From DATARH01 sp036264235 (lineage in GTDB: Bacteria > Pseudomonadota > Alphaproteobacteria > ATCC43930 > CGMCC-115725): a DNA stretch of 23,025 bases. The notes under the pieces are model-generated. The model had not been told where the DNA came from and ran no database searches. It saw only the letters and a program-made list of their open reading frames with translations. The stretch spans positions 1 to 23,025 of the forward strand of contig DATARH010000005.1 of assembly GCA_036264235.1 (NCBI GenBank), written 5' to 3'. A program made the position numbers and the translations under genes. Below are positions 17,732 to 23,025 of this stretch, in pieces; position 1 is the first letter of the stretch, and each line of letters starts with the position of its first letter.

Positions 17732-17868
17732 GATGGTCCTCCCCCGTCACGCCGCTGCCACGCTTCAACCGAAAGTGCGTAGCGCGACGATTTTGCCGGG
17801 CTTATACGACCACAGGTAATGCGCGACAACCGCGTGTAGGTTTGTCCGAAGGGATCGAGGGGAGTGGG

Positions 17869-18270
17869 ATGACGAGGATCCAGAACGTGTCGCTGCTGAT
17901 CGCCCGGATACTAATGTGCGTTCTGTTCCTCGAGGGCGGTTGGGGCAAATTGGTCAATGCCGGTGCCATCCAGACCGCCTTTGACCAGCGCTACCACCTG
18001 CCGCTTCCGGTCCTGGCTTGGCTGATCGCCTGGATTATCGAGCTGTTCGGCGGTCTCGCCGTCCTGTTCGGAATCTATGCCCGGGCCGCCGGGTTGGTCC
18101 TCGCGATCTGGTGCATCGCCACCGCGCTGGTCGGCCACACCAATTTCGCCGATCGCAACCAGGAGATCCACTTCTGGAAGAACATGGCGATGTGCGGCGG
18201 CTTCCTCTACATGTTCTGCTTTGGCGCCGGCATCTACAGCATCGACCGGTTGCGCACGCGCTATCGCTGA
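17869..18270 (+). CDS. DoxX-family membrane protein
   Basis: A 133-residue, four-helix inner-membrane protein of the DoxX/DoxD type. These proteins are linked to redox or membrane stress functions in some bacteria, but most are uncharacterised. The first helix (SLLIARILMCVLFLEGGWGKL) carries the family pattern with a Gly-Lys pair at its end. WLIAWIIELFGGLAVLFGIYAR, AAGLVLAIWCIATALVGH and MCGGFLYMFCFGAGIYSI form the other helices. The ATG at 17869 is preferred because GAGGGGAG precedes it by four bases; an in-frame TTG at 17842 lacks this. A possible promoter TTGCCG-18-TAATGC (17793-17822) has a poor -10. The gene is convergent with the metallopeptidase gene, with an eight-base gap. Confidence 0.87.
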   Translation: MTRIQNVSLLIARILMCVLFLEGGWGKLVNAGAIQTAFDQRYHLPLPVLAWLIAWIIELFGGLAVLFGIYARAAGLVLAIWCIATALVGHTNFADRNQEIHFWKNMAMCGGFLYMFCFGAGIYSIDRLRTRYR

Positions 18271-18278
18271 TCGCAGCC

Positions 18279-19751
18279 CTAGAGGATCAGGCCGGGCTGC
18301 GTCTCAGCATCGAGCGGCCAGATCGGCCGGTTCACCTTGCGGAACGGCATCCGCGTGTAGTCGCGGCTCAGCGGGCCGTCGGCATCGACATAGATCACCC
18401 GTTTCGCGATCGGCCCGAAGGATGCCATGAAGTGGTTGGTCGATTTCACGACGACGAGCCGCTTCTGCCGCGGATCGATGCCAAGATTGGTGAAGAGTTC
18501 GAGGCCTAGCGCCTGATTGCGGCTGCTGTTCAGCACCACCTCGATGCCGCCGATGCGGATCGCGGCGCAGTCGCCGAGCGGCACCTGCGTCGCGCCGAAG
18601 CTTTCCCAGCAGTCGCGTTTCAGCGCGGCGACCGTCACCACGGCATCGATCGGAGTGCCGGAATCGGGTCCGATCTTGCCGCCGAATCGCAGCGGGATTT
18701 CGGCGCTTTCACCGGCGTCGAAACACAGCCGCACTGCGACCGGGTCCCAGACCGGGCCGACCGCCGCATTCTCGGCGCCGCGCTCGATCAGGCGGCGCAG
18801 GATCGTGGTGTTGTCTGAGGGTGCTCCGCCGCCGGCATTATCGGCGGGGTCGGCCATCACGACCGGCGTCTCGTTCGAGGCGAGCGCTGCCGTGACGCCG
18901 TCTTCGACACCGACGAAATCGGGGGCGGTCTTGCCGCGCATCGACACCAGTTCGTGCCCGAGCGTCTCGGCCAGCGCATCGGCCTTCGCCTTGTCGCCGT
19001 CCGCGACGACCAGCACCCGGCTGCCGAGTTCGGGCACGTCACCATAGGGAAAGCAGTGCGCGATCGACACCGACAAAATCCCGTTCTCGCCTTCGAAGGC
19101 CTTCGCTTTGTCGACAAAGGCGCGCATCAGCGGCAGCGTCGTTGGGTAGCTCTGGATTTGTCGGCAGTCATAGACCGACATGACCGGCCGCGCCTCGCCG
19201 CGGATCGTCTTCAGCACGATGTCGAGCAGGTCCTCGGCGCGGTCGAAGATGTCGGTGTGCGGAAATTCCTTGTACAGCACGATCGCGTCGGCGAGGCGCA
19301 CCCGCTTCAAGGTCAAGTGGCAATGCGGGTCGAGTTCGACCCCGATCACGCAATTCGGGCCGACGATGGCGCGCGCTCGCTCCAGGATATCGCCTTCGAC
19401 ATCGTCATAACCATGCGCGACCATTGCGCCATGCAGGCCGAACAGGATGCCGTCGACCGGCATCGCCGCGGCAAGCTGTTCCAGGATTTCGTCGCGCATC
19501 GTTTCGTAGGCGGCGCGGTTCGTCGTTCCCGCGGGGCAGGCCTCGAAACAGCTGCCCTCGATCAGTTCGAATCCGTTGGGCGCGGCGCGCCGTCGCGCCA
19601 CGACCGTGGTCGCGGTGCATAACCCCGGCAGGTCGGTGGCTGGTCGCTCGCCCGGCCGCACGAAGCAGCATTCCTTATAGGCGTCGAGACTCGTCGGCAA
19701 TGGCGAGAAGGTGTTGGTCTCGGTCGCCAGGGTCGCGGCAAACAGGCGCAT
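18279..19751 (-). CDS. M81-family metallopeptidase (MlrC-like)
   Basis: A 490-residue member of the M81 family, named for MlrC, which cleaves linearised microcystin; most relatives act on unknown peptides or amides. The N terminus MRLFAATLATETNTFSP is the family start. GILFGLHGAM (His107), ELDPHCH (Asp141, His143) and EFPHTDIFD (His165) fall at the spacings of the metal ligands described for MlrC-type enzymes, as I recall them. The C-terminal half carries further conserved blocks (MADPADNAGGGAPSDNT, KSTNHFMASF). AGAGGA-like AGAGGA with a five-base spacer supports the ATG at 19751. No signal peptide is present, so it acts in the cytoplasm. It is divergent from an MFS transporter gene, which could import its substrate; microcystin degradation should not be assumed. 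Confidence 0.9.
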   Translation of the reverse strand: MRLFAATLATETNTFSPLPTSLDAYKECCFVRPGERPATDLPGLCTATTVVARRRAAPNGFELIEGSCFEACPAGTTNRAAYETMRDEILEQLAAAMPVDGILFGLHGAMVAHGYDDVEGDILERARAIVGPNCVIGVELDPHCHLTLKRVRLADAIVLYKEFPHTDIFDRAEDLLDIVLKTIRGEARPVMSVYDCRQIQSYPTTLPLMRAFVDKAKAFEGENGILSVSIAHCFPYGDVPELGSRVLVVADGDKAKADALAETLGHELVSMRGKTAPDFVGVEDGVTAALASNETPVVMADPADNAGGGAPSDNTTILRRLIERGAENAAVGPVWDPVAVRLCFDAGESAEIPLRFGGKIGPDSGTPIDAVVTVAALKRDCWESFGATQVPLGDCAAIRIGGIEVVLNSSRNQALGLELFTNLGIDPRQKRLVVVKSTNHFMASFGPIAKRVIYVDADGPLSRDYTRMPFRKVNRPIWPLDAETQPGLIL

Positions 19752-19786
19752 CTTGGTCCTCTTTAATCGCCATAAGCGGGAAGTTT

Positions 19787-19805
19787 AGCCGGTGAAGCTC
19801 CGGCT
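19787..19805. promoter_or_regulatory. Inverted repeat upstream of the metallopeptidase gene
   Basis: AGCCGG and CCGGCT pair perfectly around TGAAGCT. It lies about 35 bases upstream of the peptidase ATG, so it could be an operator overlapping its promoter or a hairpin in its leader. Confidence 0.35.
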
Positions 19806-19868
19806 CCCTTATTACGCGACGGTTGTGCGGCAAGTGGTCACATAACGCCAAAACAGACGGGCCCGTTA

Positions 19869-19896
19869 TTGAACAAAGTGCAGGTCCCGGTATCTT
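19869..19896 (+). promoter_or_regulatory. Predicted sigma-70 promoter of the MFS gene
   Basis: TTGAAC (-35) is separated by 16 bases from TATCTT (-10). The start site would fall near 19903, giving a leader of about 37 bases before the ATG at 19940. Confidence 0.45.
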
Positions 19897-19939
19897 CATC
19901 TCAAGCCAAAAAAGGCGCGTTGCCCCCCGAGGAGTCCAA

Positions 19940-21247
19940 ATGGTTCGCTCGCTCGAGCAAATGACCATGCGCAAAGTCTACCTGCGCATTCTGCCGTTTG
20001 CCGCTTTGACTTACTTTTTTTGCTACCTCGACCGGATCAATGTCGGCTTCGCCGCGCTGACGATGAACAAGGATCTCGGGCTCGACGCGGCACTCTACGG
20101 CATGGCGGCCGGTGCCTTCTTCTGGGGCTATGTGCTGTTCGAGGTGCCGAGCAACATCATCCTCGAAAAGGTCGGCGCGCGGCTTTGGATCGCTCGCATC
20201 ATGATCACCTGGGGGCTCATCTCTGGGGCGACGGCCTTGGCCACCGGGCCGTACAGCTTCATGGCGATCCGCTTTCTGCTCGGCCTGGCCGAAGCGGGCC
20301 TGTTCCCCGGTTTTGTCCTCTACTTCACCTATTGGTTCCCCGATTCGTACCGCGCCCGGATCAACGCCGGCTTCACCTTGGCGCTGCCGATCGCGGTCGC
20401 GGCTGGCGCGCCGATCTCGACGTCGCTGCTGGGCCTTGATGGGTTGTGGGGTCTCAAGGGCTGGCAGTGCATGTACATCTTCGAGGCGGTGCCGACGGTG
20501 CTGATCGGGATCGTCGTGTTCTTCTATCTGACCGACCGGCCGGCGAAGGCCACGTGGCTGACCGCTGAGGAGCGCCGCTGGCTCGCCGAACGCATGACCG
20601 GAGAGGTCCGGCAGATCGAGGCGCAGCACGGCGTCGGGATCTGGCGGTCGTTCTGGGATCCGAAGGTGATCCTGCTGTCGCTGAATTACACCGGCATCGT
20701 GACCGCCAGCCTCGGCATGCTGCTGTTCCTGCCGACGATCGTGAAGGAGCTCGGCGTCAGCAACATGCAGGTCGGCTGGGTGACGATGATCCCATACACC
20801 TGCGGCGCGATCGCGATGGTGTTTTGCGGTTGGCTGTCCGATCGCATCGGCGAGCGGCGCTGGACGCTGTTCTGGACCTGCACGATCTCGGCGGCCGGGC
20901 TGATCCTCGCCGGCATGACGGTCGGCAGCTGGTGGTCGGTGGTCGGGATGTCGATCGCCGCGGCCGGCTTCTACGGCACGAAGGGGCCGTTCTGGTCGAT
21001 GCCGACGATGTTCCTGACCGGCGCTGCCGCGGCATCAGGCATCGCCTGGATCAATTCGCTCGGTAATCTCGGCGGCTTTTTCGGCCCATCGATGGTCGGC
21101 TGGGCCAAGAACCTGACCGGCAGCTTCGCCGGCGGTCTCTACGCGCTCGCGGCCTGTTCGATATTGTCGGCGGTGATCTCGCTGATGTGGCTGCGCATCC
21201 CGCGCGCGGTCGCGGCCGGCGACGAGGCGATCGGCCTCGCGGACTGA
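19940..21247 (+). CDS. MFS transporter, anion:cation symporter (ACS) family
   Basis: A 435-residue, probably 12-helix transporter of the ACS family, which imports organic anions such as tartrate, phthalate, glucarate or nicotinate with protons. The hallmark N terminus FFCYLDRINVGFA, the block FFWGYVLFEVPSN and RFLLGLAEAGLFPG are all present; the loop DRPAKATWL and the second half WCGWLSDRIGERR-like motif (FCGWLSDRIGERRW) also fit. The ATG at 19940 follows GAGGAG by five bases. An earlier ATG at 19823 would add 39 hydrophilic residues over the promoter, so it was rejected. The substrate is unknown. Its neighbours, an M81 peptidase and a tartrate/D-malate-type dehydrogenase, suggest uptake of a small organic acid or conjugate. 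Confidence 0.9.
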   Translation: MVRSLEQMTMRKVYLRILPFAALTYFFCYLDRINVGFAALTMNKDLGLDAALYGMAAGAFFWGYVLFEVPSNIILEKVGARLWIARIMITWGLISGATALATGPYSFMAIRFLLGLAEAGLFPGFVLYFTYWFPDSYRARINAGFTLALPIAVAAGAPISTSLLGLDGLWGLKGWQCMYIFEAVPTVLIGIVVFFYLTDRPAKATWLTAEERRWLAERMTGEVRQIEAQHGVGIWRSFWDPKVILLSLNYTGIVTASLGMLLFLPTIVKELGVSNMQVGWVTMIPYTCGAIAMVFCGWLSDRIGERRWTLFWTCTISAAGLILAGMTVGSWWSVVGMSIAAAGFYGTKGPFWSMPTMFLTGAAAASGIAWINSLGNLGGFFGPSMVGWAKNLTGSFAGGLYALAACSILSAVISLMWLRIPRAVAAGDEAIGLAD

Positions 21248-21269
21248 GCCCTCGTCCATTCGGCAGAAG

Positions 21270-21305
21270 AAAAAGCCCTCGTCCCAGCCGGACGAGGGGC
21301 TTTTT
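21270..21305. terminator. Bidirectional intrinsic terminator
   Basis: AAAAAGCCCTCGTCC and GGACGAGGGGCTTTTT form an 11-bp stem with one bulged G and a CAGCC loop, flanked by A and T tracts. It serves the convergent transporter and esterase genes on both strands. Confidence 0.9.
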
Positions 21306-21312
21306 GCTGCGA

Positions 21313-22260
21313 CTACAGCGCTCGTTTCAGGGCCGCGGCGCAGTCGGCGACCGCGCGCCGAGCCGCGCCGATCAGCTTGCCGTAGCGGATGAAGCCGTGA
21401 TTGAGCCCCTGATAGATCGTCAGGTCGTGCGGCACGCCAGCGGCCTTGAGCTTGGCGGATAGATTGTTGCTGTCGTCGAGCAGCGGGTCGAGGCTGCCGA
21501 CGATCAGATGGGCTGGCGCCACGCCTTTCAGGTCGGCGAGGATCGGCGCCGCCCGCCAGTCGTTCTGCTGCTCCGGCTTCTCGAGATAGATCTCCCAGAT
21601 CCAGCGCATCTGCGCTTGTGACAGGCCGGCCCCGTGGCCGAAGCGCTGCCAGGACCGGCTGTCGCTGTCGGTCGAGTAGACACCGTAGATCAGCAGTTGG
21701 AATTTCACCGCCTTCTCGCCGGCGTCGCGCATCGCCAGAGCGGTCGCCAGCGCCAGATTGGCGCCGGCGGAATCGCCGCCGAGCGCGATCCGACTCGGGT
21801 CGATGCCGAACCCGGAGCCTTCGCGGATCGCCAGGCGGGTCATTGCCACCATCTCGTCGAATGCGACCGGAAACTTCACCTCCGGCGATAGCTGGTAATC
21901 GACCGACAGCGCGGCGACACCACTCTGCCGCACCAGCTCGCGCATCAGATGGTCCCAGCTCGTCAGGCTGCCCTGCATGAAGCCGCCGCCATGCGCATAA
22001 ACCAGCAGTGGCGGCCGGGTGACGCCGTCGGGCATATACAATCGGCACGGCACCTGGCCGTGCGGGCCGGGCAGCGACAGGTCGCGCTCGTCCTTGAGGG
22101 GCACCGAGCCCTCGCCGAGAAAGGCGCCGATGCGGTCGGTGGCGGCGCGCACCTCGGCAATCGACGCCTTGGTCCGGTCCGGCGCGACCAATCCCTTCTC
22201 CTGCAGCAGCTTTCCGGCGGCGACCAGCTCCGGGTCGATCCACGGGCTCGCATCGTTCAT
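21313..22260 (-). CDS. Alpha/beta hydrolase, HSL/acetyl-esterase type
   Basis: A 315-residue hydrolase of the hormone-sensitive-lipase branch (Aes-like), which cleaves short-chain carboxylic esters. The oxyanion-hole motif HGGGF is at residues 90-94, the nucleophile elbow GGDSAGAN places Ser164, and Asp258 (GSLDPLLD) with His288 (GLNHGF) complete the triad; all are present, so it should be active. No signal peptide, so it is cytosolic. AGGAGA precedes the ATG at about six bases. The gene begins 25 bases after the stop of the co-oriented flavin monooxygenase gene, so the two probably form an operon. The natural ester substrate cannot be told from sequence. Confidence 0.92.
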   Translation of the reverse strand: MNDASPWIDPELVAAGKLLQEKGLVAPDRTKASIAEVRAATDRIGAFLGEGSVPLKDERDLSLPGPHGQVPCRLYMPDGVTRPPLLVYAHGGGFMQGSLTSWDHLMRELVRQSGVAALSVDYQLSPEVKFPVAFDEMVAMTRLAIREGSGFGIDPSRIALGGDSAGANLALATALAMRDAGEKAVKFQLLIYGVYSTDSDSRSWQRFGHGAGLSQAQMRWIWEIYLEKPEQQNDWRAAPILADLKGVAPAHLIVGSLDPLLDDSNNLSAKLKAAGVPHDLTIYQGLNHGFIRYGKLIGAARRAVADCAAALKRAL

Positions 22261-22285
22261 GTCTTTGTCTCCTGTCCTGTTCCGA

Positions 22286-23025
22286 TTACTGCGCCGCCAC
22301 GGCCTGCGGCTCGGCCGGCGTGATCGTCGCTGCCGGCAGCCGCGGCAACACCTCCTTCGCCATCAGCCGGATCGTCTTGTTGGCCTCCTGATGTGTCAGA
22401 AAACCCGAGCGGCCGACAAAGATCAGATGCGCGAAGCCGCCGACCTTGTCGTAGATGTCCATGACTTGCTTCACGACGGTGTCCGGGCTGCCGGCGACGA
22501 GAATGCCGCGTTGGATCGCCTGCTCGGCGGTGATGCCGATCAATCCGTCCGCCGGTCGACCGCGCGCCCCCGTCGTGCGCCAGATATTCGGCGCCAAATG
22601 CGGCGGGTTGCGGCCGGGCAGGAATTTCGACATCTGCGGCGCCTGCTTCAGGCTGGTGTTGAGGAACCACAGCGTCTTCGCTCCGACCGCGAGCCCTTCC
22701 TCGTCGGTGTCGCCGATCCCGCACAGCACCGCATAGGCGAATTTGTCGGTGCCGGCCGCCGGCAGCCCGGCCTCGCGCCGCGCATCCCTATACGCATCGA
22801 AGGCGCGCTTGCTCGCCTCCGGCCCGCGCAGCACCAGCGCGTTGATATAACCGCGCCGGCCGCATTCGGCCGAGGTCGCAGGGTCGCCGGTCGCCGCCCA
22901 GAATTGCGGGTGCGGCTTCTGGTAGGGGCCAGGCCAGATGTTGATGTGGCGATGCGTGTAGTGCTTCCCCTCCCAGCTAACCGGCCCGTCATGCGAGGTC
23001 AGCGCCAGCTTGATGACATCGATCG
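22286..23025 (-). CDS. LLM-class flavin-dependent oxidoreductase, C-terminal part
   Basis: Luciferase-like monooxygenases use reduced FMN or F420 to oxidise diverse substrates. The frame runs from TGA at 22286-22288 to the window edge, giving 245 C-terminal residues; full members are about 350-400, so the N-terminal third lies outside. Typical blocks are GPVSWEGKHYTHRHINIWP, PYQKPHPQFWAATGDPAT, ECGRRGYINALVL, ILVAGSPDTVVKQVMDIYDKVGG and HLIFVGRSGF. An internal GTG at 22834 is only a codon, because the conserved family sequence continues upstream to the edge. The C terminus has a short Ala/Pro-rich tail. It is upstream of the esterase gene with a 25-base gap, which suggests a shared catabolic role, for example oxidation followed by ester cleavage; this is inference. 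Confidence 0.9.
   Translation of the reverse strand, partial: IDVIKLALTSHDGPVSWEGKHYTHRHINIWPGPYQKPHPQFWAATGDPATSAECGRRGYINALVLRGPEASKRAFDAYRDARREAGLPAAGTDKFAYAVLCGIGDTDEEGLAVGAKTLWFLNTSLKQAPQMSKFLPGRNPPHLAPNIWRTTGARGRPADGLIGITAEQAIQRGILVAGSPDTVVKQVMDIYDKVGGFAHLIFVGRSGFLTHQEANKTIRLMAKEVLPRLPAATITPAEPQAVAAQ

Larger units (their letters stand above)
19752..19939. promoter_or_regulatory. Divergent promoter region, metallopeptidase and MFS genes
   Basis: This 188-base gap is more AT-rich than its flanks and must hold both promoters. It contains the inverted repeat at 19787-19805 near the peptidase start and a plausible sigma-70 promoter at 19869-19896 for the transporter. A shared regulator is possible. 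Confidence 0.55.

Noticed and set aside
19823..19939. Earlier start for the MFS transporter
   Set aside because: It adds a hydrophilic stretch across the predicted promoter, and the ATG at 19940 has a strong ribosome binding site.

Overview
This is a GC-rich chromosomal fragment of a free-living alphaproteobacterium. The evidence is the gene order tolB-pal-cpoB-tilS-ftsH-glmM-thiD, the FtsH and Pal sequences, and the later run of transporter, orphan periplasmic binding protein and cyclase-STAND genes typical of soil Hyphomicrobiales and Rhodospirillales. I cannot name the genus. No rRNA, tRNA, CRISPR array, transposase or phage gene is visible.

Region 1 (1-8453, all plus strand) is conserved core. 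It holds the end of the Tol-Pal envelope system (tolB 3' part, pal, cpoB), tRNA-Ile lysidine synthetase (tilS), the membrane protease ftsH, the peptidoglycan precursor enzyme glmM and the thiamine kinase thiD. Spacings are short. Hairpins lie between tolB and pal and between pal and cpoB.

Region 2 (8512-10900, plus strand) is accessory. It encodes an orphan ABC-type periplasmic binding protein, a PhzF-family isomerase and a small secreted SnoaL/DUF4440-like protein.

Region 3 (11129-15952, minus strand) holds a large SAM-cyclase-STAND-TPR signalling protein. Downstream of it are a 76-residue basic protein of unknown function and a BioD/DUF1611-like P-loop NTPase. The last two overlap by ATGA, so they are probably translationally coupled. 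This is the least explained part of the window.

Region 4 (16199-23025, both strands) looks catabolic. It holds a tartrate/D-malate-type dehydrogenase, a four-helix membrane protein, a DoxX protein and an M81 (MlrC-like) metallopeptidase divergent from an ACS-family MFS transporter. A bidirectional terminator follows, then an esterase co-oriented behind a flavin-dependent LLM monooxygenase that runs off the right edge. A shared small-organic-acid or ester pathway is possible but is inference from proximity only.
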